Assembly: GCF_003385185.1 (NCBI RefSeq)
Contig: NZ_PQHZ01000037.1
Coordinates: forward strand, 1-64,000
DNA length: 64,000 nucleotides
From: Amycolatopsis palatopharyngis
GTDB taxonomy: Bacteria; Actinomycetota; Actinomycetes; Mycobacteriales; Pseudonocardiaceae
Reading direction: 5' to 3'
Position numbers and translations under genes: made by a program. Below the pieces are notes generated by a model. The model made no database searches. It was not told where the DNA came from and saw only the letters and a program-made list of their open reading frames with translations. Positions 1 through 7,350 of this stretch are shown one piece after another (within the stretch, counting starts at the first letter, position 1; each line of letters opens with the position of its first letter).

Positions 1-214
1 GCAGGTACTCCTCTTGGTCGATCTGCCCCTCGGCGTAACGACGTCGCAGCTCGAGCTGGGCTGGATCCTCGCCTGCTCGGGTGCCGGAACGGTTGGAGTC
101 CGAGCGGACCAGCCGAACGATCGTCAGTACCACGAGCACGAGCACCGCCAGTCCGAGCAGTCCCCAGAGCACCATCCACCAGCCCATTCCCATCATGCCG
201 TTCATCAAGGCCAT
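1..214 (-). CDS. SHOCT-domain small membrane protein (partial, runs off the left edge)
   Basis: The reading frame starts at ATG 214 and is open to the left edge, so only about 71 residues are visible. It begins with a Met/Gly/Trp-rich stretch, then one membrane helix (about residues 14-35), a short polar linker, and a SHOCT-type motif near the edge (LRRRYAEGQIDQEEYL). SHOCT domains are short C-terminal modules found in many small bacterial membrane proteins and are thought to mediate oligomerisation; no reaction is known. A double palindrome of the TACTA-N7-TAGTA type lies about 100 bp upstream (311-343), so it is probably controlled with the rest of the island. The other direction from that palindrome holds a broken P-type ATPase. 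Confidence 0.75.
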   Translation of the reverse strand, partial: MALMNGMMGMGWWMVLWGLLGLAVLVLVVLTIVRLVRSDSNRSGTRAGEDPAQLELRRRYAEGQIDQEEYL

Positions 215-310
215 CACCGCCTTTCCGTCAGTCGGCCTAAGACCCATCGTAAGTGCCGCCGGTCGTTGGCGCCTCCCGTCACACAACCCGGCAGTGCCTC
301 CTGCGACGGT

Positions 311-343
311 CACCAACTAGTCTACGTAGTAGCTTAGTTGGTG
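311..343. promoter_or_regulatory. Double BlaI-type operator candidate
   Basis: Two overlapping 17-bp sites of one geometry are visible: AACTA-N7-TAGTA at 315-331 and the variant TACGT-N7-TAGTT at 323-339. They sit inside a longer inverted repeat with perfect 9-bp arms CACCAACTA (311-319) and TAGTTGGTG (335-343). The site lies between the SHOCT gene (minus) and the P-type ATPase remnant (plus). Confidence 0.7.
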
Positions 344-352
344 ACGTTCGGA

Positions 353-805
353 GGTGTGGTGTGGGGCCGCTGGGAATCGCCGTGCTGGTGCTGGTGCTGG
401 CCTGGCCGATCCTGACCGACGCGGCAGCCCGCGCACGGCATCGTCAGCTGAACGTAAATTCGCTGACCGCCCTGGGCAGTTGCCGGTCTACACCTTCTCC
501 CTGGTGCAGCTGTTGCGGGTGCCCGCAGCGATCTCTACTTCGAGACTGCCGCACTGATCCTGGCGTTCATCCTGCTGTGCCGGTACTTCGAGGCGCGCGC
601 CAAGGGACGGGCGTCACGCGCCATCGCCGTACTGCTCGAGCTGGGCGCGAAGCAGGCACGGGTCCGTCGTGACGACGGCACCGAGGAACTGGTCGATCTG
701 GACGAGGTCGAACCCGGGCAGTCGCTGGCGGTGCGGCCGGGCGAGAAGGTGCCCACCGACGGGTCGTCGTCGAGGTGCTTCCGCGGTGGACGAGTCGACT
801 TCGCC
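353..805 (+). pseudogene. Degenerate heavy-metal P-type ATPase fragment
   Basis: Remnant of a copper-type P1B ATPase. Pieces of the middle of the protein can be read in successive frames. First comes a membrane stretch ending in RHRQLNVNSLTALG (counterpart of the usual RH..MDTLI.LG). From 518 in another frame follow a transmembrane segment, then RYFEARAKGRASRAI, LLELGAKQARV and RPGEKVPTDG, then the start of the actuator region (ASAVDES) after a small deletion. The HMA domain, TGES loop, CPC motif and the DKTGT phosphorylation domain are all absent. At least two frameshifts and loss of both ends make it non-functional. About 220 bases after it (806-1024) contain nothing I recognise. Its promoter side carries the double operator at 311-343, as does the intact copA at 50463. 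Confidence 0.8.
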
Positions 806-1024
806 GCCGCCGCAGGACATGGCGTCGCGGGAACCGCGTCGCATCTTCCACCGGCTCGTCCGCAGAGGTCAGCTGCCCAAGGATGCCGAGGTCCACAACC
901 AACTCCGAGCGCAACAGGCATCTACCGAGAGGAACAAAGTTCGGTGCTTGCGCAGAGCCGCACAAAGTGCGTACCCCTGTAGACTCCGGTCTGGATCCTG
1001 GTTGATCTGGAACGAGACCACTCC

Positions 1025-1360
1025 TCAGTGGCAGGTTGTTGAGAGGAGCGTCGTCAACTCGGCCATGGCGCCCGCCGCGAGTGGACCGGCGAAGGCGAGC
1101 AACGCGATGCCCAGAAGCAGCGCGAGCGACATGAGTTTGCGCGAATCAATACGAAGGGTACGCGGCGTCGGGGCCGGATCGGTGCGCGGGAGATCGCTGG
1201 TCAAGGTCGCGAGATCGCCGACAGTACGTGCTTGGTAGGCGGCGGCTGAGCGCTCAGAGAACTCGTCCAGGGTCAACCGCCCGGTACCGACTTCCCGCTG
1301 TAGCAGGGTGACTGCCTGCTCCCGGTCAGCGTCCGACGCCCGAACGTTCGAGCCGGTCAT
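1025..1360 (-). CDS. DUF1707 domain membrane protein
   Basis: A 111-residue protein. The N-terminus (VRASDADREQAV ... GRLTLDEFSER) is the DUF1707 SHOCT-like module common in actinobacteria. A basic linker follows, then one membrane helix near residues 78-98 and a short tail ending in Cys-His. DUF1707 proteins have no established activity; many are small membrane-anchored factors of unknown role. The ATG at 1360 is followed directly by the conserved module, supporting this start. It is the last gene of a minus-strand run with two other small membrane proteins (1390-1623, 1625-1816), 30 bp behind the previous one, so it is probably cotranscribed from the promoter around 1858. Confidence 0.75.
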   Translation of the reverse strand: MTGSNVRASDADREQAVTLLQREVGTGRLTLDEFSERSAAAYQARTVGDLATLTSDLPRTDPAPTPRTLRIDSRKLMSLALLLGIALLAFAGPLAAGAMAELTTLLSTTCH

Positions 1361-1389
1361 GGGCTTTACCTTTCAACAGCAGTGCGGGA

Positions 1390-1623
1390 CTACCCCTCAG
1401 TGGGTGGCGCTGGTCGCCGGGGAAGCCGCCCTGACTCCAGCGAGTCCTCCGCACGCAGGACCCGAAGCTCTTCCTGCAGGTCCGCGATCTGTCGATCGAG
1501 GTCAGCATCGTGCTTGGAACCAGGCATCATCGCGCAGTTTCCCTTGCGCATCGGGCGGATGCAGAAGAAGTAGACAGCGGTGATCGCGGCGACTGCGACG
1601 AACGCAGAGAACCAGGTAGGCAT
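1390..1623 (-). CDS. Small membrane protein with coiled-coil tail
   Basis: The likely start is ATG 1623 (MPTWFSAFV), directly behind the stop of the upstream gene at 1625, rather than the longer in-frame extension to 1674 that overlaps that gene. The product is about 77 residues: one N-terminal membrane helix (residues 4-20), a short basic/Cys-containing turn (CIRPMRKGNC), then a charged heptad-like segment (DADLDRQIADLQEELRVL) likely to form a coiled coil, and a Pro-rich end. No known family is recognised. The architecture mirrors the gene before it, so the two may be partners or diverged duplicates. Confidence 0.6.
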   Translation of the reverse strand: MPTWFSAFVAVAAITAVYFFCIRPMRKGNCAMMPGSKHDADLDRQIADLQEELRVLRAEDSLESGRLPRRPAPPTEG

Positions 1624-1624
1624 G

Positions 1625-1816
1625 TCAGCGAGATCCTTCTGCGCGTCGAGACTCGCGCTCCGCCTTGAGCTCATCGATCTCGGAGCGTAGCTGCTGCACC
1701 TGCTCCGACTGTCCGCTACTGGAGCTCTTGCCCTGGCCGCGCATCATCATCCACATCATCGCGCCCATCCCCACCGGACAAGCCAGGATGGCAACGGTGT
1801 ACAGCAGTGAGTCCAT
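1625..1816 (-). CDS. Small membrane protein with coiled-coil tail, first gene of the operon
   Basis: ATG at 1816 gives MDSLLYTVAILACPVGMGAM and a product of 63 residues: one Met-rich helix (residues 3-25), a Ser/Gln linker and a charged coiled-coil segment (VQQLRSEIDELKAERE). The upstream in-frame extension runs through the promoter region and is unlikely to be coding. Similar short Met-rich membrane proteins occur beside copper-export genes in actinobacteria, but no function is assigned. It heads a three-gene minus-strand group with the next start only 2 bases past its stop. A TACTA-N7-TAGGA palindrome 42 bp upstream is the probable control site. Confidence 0.6.
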   Translation of the reverse strand: MDSLLYTVAILACPVGMGAMMWMMMRGQGKSSSSGQSEQVQQLRSEIDELKAERESRRAEGSR

Positions 1817-1857
1817 GCTTCCTCCATACGCTGGGAGTCGGTTCCCGCCGACCACTC

Positions 1858-1874
1858 TACTATACAACTTAGGA
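1858..1874. promoter_or_regulatory. BlaI-type operator candidate
   Basis: TACTA-N7-TAGGA with one mismatch to the window consensus, 42 bp upstream of the small membrane protein at 1816. Confidence 0.55.
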
Positions 1875-2108
1875 GACTGGTTGGCTCGTGGTCGACTGGT
1901 GGGCGTCGTTTTGCTTGTCCTGCCCGACACTCGTCATTGCCGCCTCGGTCGCCGGTCGCGCCCCGGCGCGTGTCCGTTCGCGCTCGCCATGGCCTCCGAG
2001 TTGCGACGTCACTAAAGGCGGGCCATCGTCATCTCTGGCGCTCAGTCCCTGGCAGGCGCTTCACCGTCGTCCGATGTGGTCAGAATCTGCTTGACGAAGG
2101 GGAATGAG

Positions 2109-2339
2109 ATGCAGGACGAGATCTGCCTCATCGTTGCCGGCCTCCACGACGACGGTTGCGCGCGTCGGGCGGCCATGGCGTTGACCGGAGTACACGGAGT
2201 GCTTGCCACAAGGGCAAGTCACGCGAGTGGGATGGTGGCGGTGTCGTACGACCCCGCTGAACTGGTTCCCGCAATGTTGGTGGAGCGGTTGGAAAAGGCT
2301 GGTTTCACGCTTGCGGACACGGCGGTCGACATCGAGTAG
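2109..2339 (+). CDS. HMA-like protein with an incomplete metal site
   Basis: A 76-residue protein starting at ATG 2109 behind a purine-rich GAAGGGGAATGAG. The fold signature of heavy-metal-associated domains is readable: ICLIVAGLHDDGCARRAAMAL, a GVHGV turn, the repeated beta pattern MVAVSYD, and the closing LVERLEKAGFTLAD. The usual GMTCxxC copper loop is replaced by GLHDDGC, leaving one cysteine plus His and two Asp. It therefore cannot bind Cu(I) in the classical two-thiolate way. It could bind another metal, or be a regulatory or protein-interaction relative of CopZ. True CopZ proteins with CxxC occur at 16711 and 19027. It is a single gene; a palindromic operator lies downstream at 2388. 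Confidence 0.7.
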   Translation: MQDEICLIVAGLHDDGCARRAAMALTGVHGVLATRASHASGMVAVSYDPAELVPAMLVERLEKAGFTLADTAVDIE

Positions 2340-2387
2340 GCAACAGCCACTCTTGGTTTGGAGTCCAACGTTGAACGGCAAACCAGC

Positions 2388-2404
2388 TACTATATACCCT
2401 AGTA
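2388..2404. promoter_or_regulatory. BlaI-type operator candidate (orphan, between converging genes)
   Basis: Exact TACTA-N7-TAGTA. The inverted repeat extends a little further (CTAC and GTAG, then CCA and TGG). It lies between the end of the HMA-like gene and the end of the broken ccdA gene, so no intact gene starts beside it; a downstream gene may have been lost. Confidence 0.65.
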
Positions 2405-2471
2405 GTTGGTCACGGGTGCAAAGCGCGTGTCCCCGCAGGAAGCTCGGGTAAACGCGGTGCCGATCCTGAGA

Positions 2472-2917
2472 TCAGGTCGGAAGAGTGAACCCGGCGATGG
2501 GGCCTTGGAGCCAGCTGATGAGCTGACCCCACAGGCCGGTGACCAAGGCAACGCCGAGGGCCAGGAGAAACGCGCCGCCGACTTGCTGAACGCGGCGGAT
2601 GTGGCGACGCAGCCAAGTGGTGGCACGTACTGCCCAATTCGCACCGAGTGCGAGCAGCACGAAGGGGAGACCGAGACCGAGGCAGTAGGCGAGGATGAGC
2701 AGTAGGCCGCGGCCAGTGGCGGGGCCAACCTGGGTACCACTGGCCTGGATCCGTGACCTCCGGCGCATCGGCGCCCACAAGGTCGGCGAGGTAGCCCAGA
2801 TAGCCGGGCACCAACGGAAGGCAGCAGGGGGATGCGAACGACACCGTCCCAGCCGCCGTCGACAGCAGTGCGGCCAACCACAAGGGGGCCGGAGAAAGCC
2901 AACTCGGTCAGATCCAC
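2472..2917 (-). pseudogene. Broken CcdA/DsbD-type thiol-disulfide transporter
   Basis: CcdA passes reducing equivalents across the membrane for cytochrome c maturation. The intended start is probably GTG 2917 (VDLTELAFSGPL). A frameshift then moves the frame to WLAALLSTAAGTVSFASPCCLPLVPGYLGY, the recognisable N-terminal helix with its reactive cysteine region (SPCCLPLVPGYLGY). After about VGADAPEV the frame is lost, and the C-terminal third resumes elsewhere (ATGRGLLLILAYCLGLGLPF ... GVALVTGLWGQLISWLQG). The central helices, including the second conserved cysteine, are missing. At least two frameshifts and a deletion of roughly 80-100 residues make it inactive. A 17-bp operator variant lies upstream at 2990. 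Confidence 0.8.
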
Positions 2918-2989
2918 GTAGTCATCGCTTCTGGCCGCTGGTGCCGCATGCCCGCTCCTCGATCAGCTTCTACCTGCCTGATACGTATC

Positions 2990-3006
2990 TACGACGTAGG
3001 TTAGTA
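2990..3006. promoter_or_regulatory. BlaI-type operator variant
   Basis: TACGA-N7-TAGTA, same 17-bp spacing as the others, with an inner CTACGACGTAG palindrome at 2989-2999. It is 73 bp upstream of the broken ccdA. Confidence 0.55.
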
Positions 3007-3098
3007 TAAGGGCGCGATGACATCAGCATGGCCGAGGACGCTAGGGTGCACGTCAGTGACTGGCCGTCGGCATCGCGGGAAGCTGGCGAGCCGGTGTT

Positions 3099-3290
3099 GC
3101 CGAGTTCGTTATCAAGGATCCAGCAGACGGCGGTTAAGTCGTGTTCACTGGGAGGCTTCTGCTCGGCTCGGTGTAGCAGCGATTCCAAGTGGCCCTCCAG
3201 TCCTACGAGTTCGGCGATCTGGCCGCGGACGTCATCCAGGCGCTTCTGCAGCACGTCACGAACATGGCCGCACACCGCATCGCCGCGATC
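3099..3290 (-). pseudogene. C-terminal fragment of a MerR-family metal regulator
   Basis: Only the dimerisation helix and metal-loop region typical of MerR-type metal sensors is left: CGHVRDVLQKRLDDVRGQIA, then ELVGLEGHLESLLHRAE, ending CWILD. The first cysteine sits at the start of the long helix and the second in the terminal CW motif, as in mercury and zinc/copper sensing members. The N-terminal winged helix-turn-helix that binds DNA is missing; the upstream frame is unrelated Arg/Pro-rich sequence. The frame also runs on past the normal end into the 2990 operator. It is a remnant that cannot regulate by itself. It lies beside the broken ccdA, so this whole 2.4-3.4 kb stretch looks like decayed metal-response genes. 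Confidence 0.65.
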
Positions 3291-3413
3291 GTGAGTGGTC
3301 ACACCTGGCGGCAGGCAGCGCCAGCGGTCCAACCAAGGTCTAGGTCGCCACCGAATCCGGTTTTCATGCCGCTCAGGATCTTGACTCTGCGCTGTCCGCA
3401 AGTCTGTTCCAGC

Positions 3414-4697
3414 TCAGATGGAGACACCGTTGCTGCGCAGCCACAACAGCGGGTCGATCTTGCGTCCACCTTTGTGGACTTCGAAGTGCAGGTGCGGTCC
3501 CGTCGACTGGCCACGGTTTCCCACAGTGGCGATCCGCTGACCGGCGCCGACGCGTTGACCCACGCTGACGAGCGCTTGGTTGATGTGGCCGTACACAGTG
3601 ACGGTGCCGTTGTCGTGGCGCACTCGAACCCACAACCCGAACCCACTGGCGGGGCCGGATGAAACGACTCGGCCGTCCAGGACGGACACAATGGGTGTGC
3701 CGATGCTGTTGGCTATGTCGAGTCCGTAGTGGATGTTGCCCCAGCGTGGCCCGTAAGTTGAGGTGATCGTTCCCGTGGTCGGTGCCAATGCCCGGCCGGG
3801 TGGTCGCTGCGCTGTCCCGGTTGTGGCCGAACTGGGTGTGGGAGCGGCACTCTGACCATCTTGTGTCGGTTGCGAAGGCGCTTGTCGCGTTGCCTGCTGA
3901 GCAGCCTCCCAATTGTCGAACGTGTCGCGCTGGCCTTGTAAGCCGGCGAGATTGCGCCGCGCGTCGGCAAGTTGCTGCTCGAGTTCGTCCTGATCGGAGA
4001 GTAGCTGGACCGCACGTCTCTGAGCAGCGGCCTCGGCGGCCACCGCGGATTCATACGCCGCTGTCGCCGCGGCTTCGGCTTCCTCGGCTTGCTGCTGCCG
4101 CGTGCGGGCTTCCGCGAACGCGGCACGGGCTGCCGAGTTCAGGTTCGCCTTGTCAACAAGGGCGCGACTCATCGTGTCGAGCGCATCAAGTTCTGCGCCA
4201 CCTATGGCGTTCAACAGATCGGCACGGGCAAGGAGGTCTTTCGGGCTTTCGGCGCCCAGGTATGCGCTGATCGACCCGACCGCACTTCCCTGCCGATAGC
4301 TAGCGGCAGCGAACTTGTCGACCTGCCGTTGTGCCTGCTGGATATGTGCACCCACGGCTTCGACTTCGACTCGGGCGCCTTCGGCGGCCGCTTGTGCGGC
4401 GTCTGCTACTTCTCGCGTTACCTTCTGCTGCCGCTGCGCCACGGTGACGTTGTCGTACTTGGCGGCCAGTTCCAGTTGTGCCGCATCCAGCGCCGCTCCC
4501 GCCGCGGCCACCCGACTCGCCAGGACGCCAACTTGTTCGGCTGCGGTCTGCACCGCTGTGCGGCCTTCCGCGAGTTCCCCGTCGCTCGGGTTCGGTGGAG
4601 GTGGGGTTCCGAAAGCTGTTCCGGGCGAACCGGCGAGCGAGAGTGTCGCAATTGACATGGCCACAACAACACACGCAAAAGGTCTACGTGGACTCAT
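3414..4697 (-). CDS. Secreted M23 (LytM) peptidoglycan endopeptidase with coiled-coil
   Basis: A 427-residue exported cell-wall hydrolase. Residues 1-30 form a signal peptide (hydrophobic core, then AFGTPPPP). About 40-265 is a long Ala/Gln/Glu-rich coiled coil of the EnvC/RipA type. A Pro/Thr/Ser linker follows, and the LytM domain lies at about 305-420. The zinc ligands are visible in HYGLDIA (about residue 322) and HLHFEVH (about 402). M23 enzymes cleave peptide cross-links of peptidoglycan, and coiled coils in this class usually hold them inactive until needed for division or remodelling. A 17-bp operator (4720-4736) sits 23 bp upstream, close enough to overlap the promoter. Its LytM domain closely resembles that of the gene at 23541, a probable paralogue. 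Confidence 0.9.
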   Translation of the reverse strand: MSPRRPFACVVVAMSIATLSLAGSPGTAFGTPPPPNPSDGELAEGRTAVQTAAEQVGVLASRVAAAGAALDAAQLELAAKYDNVTVAQRQQKVTREVADAAQAAAEGARVEVEAVGAHIQQAQRQVDKFAAASYRQGSAVGSISAYLGAESPKDLLARADLLNAIGGAELDALDTMSRALVDKANLNSAARAAFAEARTRQQQAEEAEAAATAAYESAVAAEAAAQRRAVQLLSDQDELEQQLADARRNLAGLQGQRDTFDNWEAAQQATRQAPSQPTQDGQSAAPTPSSATTGTAQRPPGRALAPTTGTITSTYGPRWGNIHYGLDIANSIGTPIVSVLDGRVVSSGPASGFGLWVRVRHDNGTVTVYGHINQALVSVGQRVGAGQRIATVGNRGQSTGPHLHFEVHKGGRKIDPLLWLRSNGVSI

Positions 4698-4719
4698 GAC
4701 CTACTCCCGCCTCACTACC

Positions 4720-4736
4720 AACTACCTGAGCTAGTA
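4720..4736. promoter_or_regulatory. BlaI-type operator candidate upstream of M23 peptidase
   Basis: AACTA-N7-TAGTA, 23 bp upstream of the ATG at 4697. Confidence 0.7.
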
Positions 4737-4831
4737 CTTGTCGAAAGTGTATACCTTGGCCACATCTGTCTCAACTGCAACAGCGGCCCCAGCAGTCACT
4801 CCGGATGTTTCCGCTGCCGATTTGCCGGGCC

Positions 4832-4848
4832 TACTATCTGGTATAGTA
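4832..4848. promoter_or_regulatory. BlaI-type operator candidate
   Basis: Exact TACTA-N7-TAGTA with arms extending to TACTAT/ATAGTA. It is 135 bp upstream of the M23 start and about 480 bp upstream of the plus-strand gene at 5330, so which gene it serves is unclear. Confidence 0.65.
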
Positions 4849-4906
4849 AGAAGAGGGGTGGTGCGTTGCCTGCGTGCGACCCCGCCGTCGGCTCCCGAAC
4901 CGACGA

Positions 4907-4940
4907 GCCGCGGGCGCGGTACTCCTTCCGCGCCCGCGGC
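4907..4940. repeat. Strong 13-bp GC hairpin
   Basis: Perfect inverted repeat GCCGCGGGCGCGG (4907-4919) and CCGCGCCCGCGGC (4928-4940) with an 8-base loop. It has no T-run, so it is not a classical terminator. It may insulate or attenuate transcription leaving the operator at 4832. Confidence 0.6.
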
Positions 4941-5329
4941 ACCTACCTAGTCTTAGGATCGAACAACAAGAGCGGGGATGAAGCGCACTATAGGGCTGGG
5001 TGAGGTGCCGCGATGAGTCAGACGCCGATCTACGACATGCCAGTGAAAGCCATGCAGGAAGTCGACTTCTCGTTCGCGAGAACGTCACGGCCTACCGAAG
5101 TCGTATCGATGGAGCGGCAGCGCACGGCACCACCCTGGAACCTTACTTCCCAGCGGAAGGCATCGTCGTCTGTCGCACAATGAGTCGTTGCCGAATCACG
5201 CAGCCACGGCACAAGTTGCGAAGCAGCTACGCATTGCGCTGCTTCCGGGCAGTACTGAGGTTTCCGTGAGTCTGGGTTGGGTAGGACGGAGACGACATTC
5301 TCGGGACACAAGATCGCGACGGAGGACTG
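4941..5329. other. Non-coding stretch without a recognisable gene
   Basis: I recognise no conserved protein here. A 56-codon plus-strand frame opens at ATG 5013 (MSQTPIYDMPVK) behind a weak GAGG and ends at 5183. It resembles no family I know and is left uncalled. Shortly before 5330 the sequence GACGGAGGACTG supplies the ribosome-binding site of the next gene. Confidence 0.4.
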
Positions 5330-5647
5330 ATGGCCGACGAGGAGACGTTCGAGGGCTATGTCGTCGACATCGCGTGCTTGCGGAAGTACCCACAGAACGC
5401 GCTACTGTCGAAAGCCCGTAGGCATACTCTCGATTGTGCGCTCATGGGGCACTGCGTCGAAAGCGGGTACGGGGTGGTTGGCGACGATGGTGTTGCGCGG
5501 TATCTCGATTCTGGCGCGACCCCTAAGGTCCTGGATGTACTCAAAGCGACACGAGCGAACCGCGGTATCCGACTGCGCGTGGGCCGCGCCTTTCGGGACG
5601 GCCAGATGCACACAGATCGTGTTGACGAGTTGGCACCGCTTCCGTAG
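5330..5647 (+). CDS. Conserved hypothetical Cys/His protein
   Basis: A 105-residue soluble protein with a good ribosome-binding site (GGAGGA, 8 bp before ATG 5330). The N-terminal half carries an ordered set of possible metal ligands: VVDIACLRKYP, then RRHTLDCALMGHCVESGYG. This gives three Cys and two His within about 35 residues, followed by a short repeat of beta strands (GVARYLDSGATPKVLDVL). The CALMGHC spacing recalls small metal- or haem-associated proteins found near copper genes, but I cannot name the family and assign no function. It is a single gene flanked by the hairpin/operator region and by the oppositely oriented DUF4396 gene. Confidence 0.65.
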   Translation: MADEETFEGYVVDIACLRKYPQNALLSKARRHTLDCALMGHCVESGYGVVGDDGVARYLDSGATPKVLDVLKATRANRGIRLRVGRAFRDGQMHTDRVDELAPLP

Positions 5648-5797
5648 ATGAGCGGCTGTGCTGGTTATCAGCTTGCTTACCGCACTCCAGGCGTTATGTC
5701 GCGTCTCTCCGTGGCCGACCTTTCGCTTTGGCAGATCGGCCACGGAGAAGCTGATTGCGAAAGGGTTCCAAGTTTCTAGCGTCGCCCCGTGGTTCGG

Positions 5798-6349
5798 TCA
5801 GTGGTGGTAGGCGTGGGCGACCGCATGGCCGAGGCCACGGCCGATCAGCCACTTGTTGACCGGTACCGTCACCACGAAAGCGACGAGGAAAGCGAAGGCC
5901 AGCGCGCCCCAGAACAGCACGCTCGCCAGCCCGGCCTCCATCGCCCCGGGAACGACGACCATCACGCCGTTGTCGACAATTTCCATGACGGTGATCGAGA
6001 TGGTGTCGGCAGCCAGTGCCACCTTGAGCGCCTGCTTGAACCCGACGCCCGCCCGGAGCACTCCGCGCATGCTCAACGCGTAACCGAAGACGAACGCGAG
6101 CCCGACCGCCAGCGCGATCGTGGCCACCGCACTCCAGCCAAGCCAGGTACCGATGACCATGCCGAGCACTTCGCCGATGGCGCATCCGGTGAGGCAGTGA
6201 AGGGTCGCGGAAGCGGCGCTCGCCCACGTGGCTGGGTGTGAGCCGTGGTGGTTCGCATGGCTGTGCTCGTCTTGATCGGCGCCGTGGTGATCGTGGTCGG
6301 GATGTGGAGCGGGACCCGCGGCGGGATGGTGGTGCTGGACGTCGGACAA
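5798..6349 (-). CDS. DUF4396 membrane protein with His-rich N-terminus
   Basis: A 183-residue protein. The first 40 residues are strongly His/Asp-rich (HHHPAAGPAPHPDHDHH and following), a likely metal-binding tail. The rest is the DUF4396 domain with four hydrophobic segments and the signature HCLTGCAIGEVLGM, then later MEIVDNGVMV and VNKWLIGRGLGHAV. DUF4396 proteins are multi-span membrane proteins of unknown activity that recur beside copper-efflux genes; the conserved His/Cys in the first helix may handle metal. The ATG at 6349 puts the His-rich tail at the start. It lies downstream of the AhpD-like gene (6408-6965) on the same strand, 58 bp apart, so the two may be cotranscribed. Confidence 0.8.
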   Translation of the reverse strand: MSDVQHHHPAAGPAPHPDHDHHGADQDEHSHANHHGSHPATWASAASATLHCLTGCAIGEVLGMVIGTWLGWSAVATIALAVGLAFVFGYALSMRGVLRAGVGFKQALKVALAADTISITVMEIVDNGVMVVVPGAMEAGLASVLFWGALAFAFLVAFVVTVPVNKWLIGRGLGHAVAHAYHH

Positions 6350-6407
6350 GGGTGGTGCCTTTCTCGTTATTCGGTTGGTTCGGCTTTGGTGCGTCGACTG
6401 CGCTGGA

Positions 6408-6965
6408 TCAGGAAGCGCCGAGTTGGGCGATGTCTCCGCTGTGGTCTTCGGTCTCCGGTTCCAGTCCGGCCACCAGATTGAAGGCTCCGGTGAGCAGGTT
6501 GAGGGTGACCAGGCCCACGACCTCGACGATTACCCGGTCGCTCCAGCCGTGCGATCGCAGTTGAATCACGTCCTCGTCGCTCAGCGATGATGGTTCGGCC
6601 AGGATCCGTAGGGCAGCCGAGATCAAAGCCGTCTCCCGTGCGTCGGTCGACATTGCCTGCCGGGCGAGCGCGATGTCGTTGTCGGTAAGTCCGGCTGCCC
6701 GTCCGGCGGCTGCGTGGGCCTGGAGGCAGAAGTCGCACCCGATCCACTCCTGTGCTGCCAGAGAGATCTTCTCGCCGAGTGCTCGGGGCAGCTTGGCGCG
6801 TTTCATGGCACGGGAAAATTCGAGATACCCCTGCAGAAGCGCGGGGGAGTGCGCCATGGTCGACACCATGGGACCGACACTTCCGCGCCGGGTGATGATG
6901 TCGGTCAGCAGTTCACGTGATCGGGCTGGAGCGTCCTCGGGTTTGACTTCCGCTAAACGTCGCAT
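6408..6965 (-). CDS. Carboxymuconolactone decarboxylase/AhpD-like protein
   Basis: The start is set at ATG 6965 (MRRLAEVKPE); the longer frame to 7046 would run through the upstream CsoR-like box. The 185-residue product is all-helical with the AhpD redox signature: EWIGCDFCLQAHAAAGRAAGL carries the CxxC-x3-H active site, preceded by GEKISLAAQ. AhpD-type proteins act as peroxidase partners, using the CxxC pair to reduce hydroperoxides or another protein. A second helical half (TALISAALRIL ... VVGLVTLNLLTGAFNLV) completes the fold. A copper-repressor box 26 bp upstream (6991-7006) suggests copper-induced expression, which fits defence against copper-driven oxidative stress. DUF4396 follows downstream. 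Confidence 0.85.
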   Translation of the reverse strand: MRRLAEVKPEDAPARSRELLTDIITRRGSVGPMVSTMAHSPALLQGYLEFSRAMKRAKLPRALGEKISLAAQEWIGCDFCLQAHAAAGRAAGLTDNDIALARQAMSTDARETALISAALRILAEPSSLSDEDVIQLRSHGWSDRVIVEVVGLVTLNLLTGAFNLVAGLEPETEDHSGDIAQLGAS

Positions 6966-6990
6966 ACGACCTCCTCGCCGCCGCGACACT

Positions 6991-7006
6991 ATACGGGTAG
7001 GGGGTA
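6991..7006. promoter_or_regulatory. CsoR-like operator candidate
   Basis: On the minus strand it reads TACCCCCTACCCGTAT, differing by one base from the box in front of csoR (18653-18668). It lies 26 bp upstream of the AhpD-like gene. Confidence 0.65.
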
Positions 7007-7075
7007 CGTCTGCAACTGGATATCCAAAGCGTCTCGGGCAGATCATCGAAAGTGACGGCAGTGACCGTGGACCTT

Positions 7076-7350
7076 GTGCGGACTCTAAGGAGCATCGCGT
7101 CCGGGCTCGACGAACACGGCGTCAAGGGCGGCCTGCGAGCCTACGACACTGCCCGCCGTCCGCGAACCGAGAAGCTGGCTCGCATCTCGGGCAGGCTTGG
7201 CAGGATCCTGCAGACCTCTAGACGGGCGGGTGCTCGGTTACGAGACACAGTCGCACTCGGCATACCCACGCCGCTGTTTATGCACTTCGCAGGCCTGGCG
7301 TTCGCGTGGGTGCCTCCTCAGGCCCGCGACGTTAAGCCGCGTCGGCCGGT
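7076..7350 (+). pseudogene. C-terminal fragment of an FAD-dependent aromatic monooxygenase
   Basis: The frame reads GLRAYDTARRPRTEKLARISG, then LQTSRRAGARLRDTVALGIP. This is the usual ending of class A flavin monooxygenases of the p-hydroxybenzoate hydroxylase fold (A-Y-D/E-x-x-R-R-P-R, helical tail). The Rossmann dinucleotide motif (GxGxxG) and the GD motif that bind FAD are absent because the gene is truncated at the 5' side near 7075. No promoter or start is apparent. It lies between the CsoR-like box and the end of nuoN and is an inactive remnant. Confidence 0.65.

Noticed and set aside
5013..5183. 56-codon plus-strand frame
   Set aside because: No recognised motif and weak ribosome-binding site.
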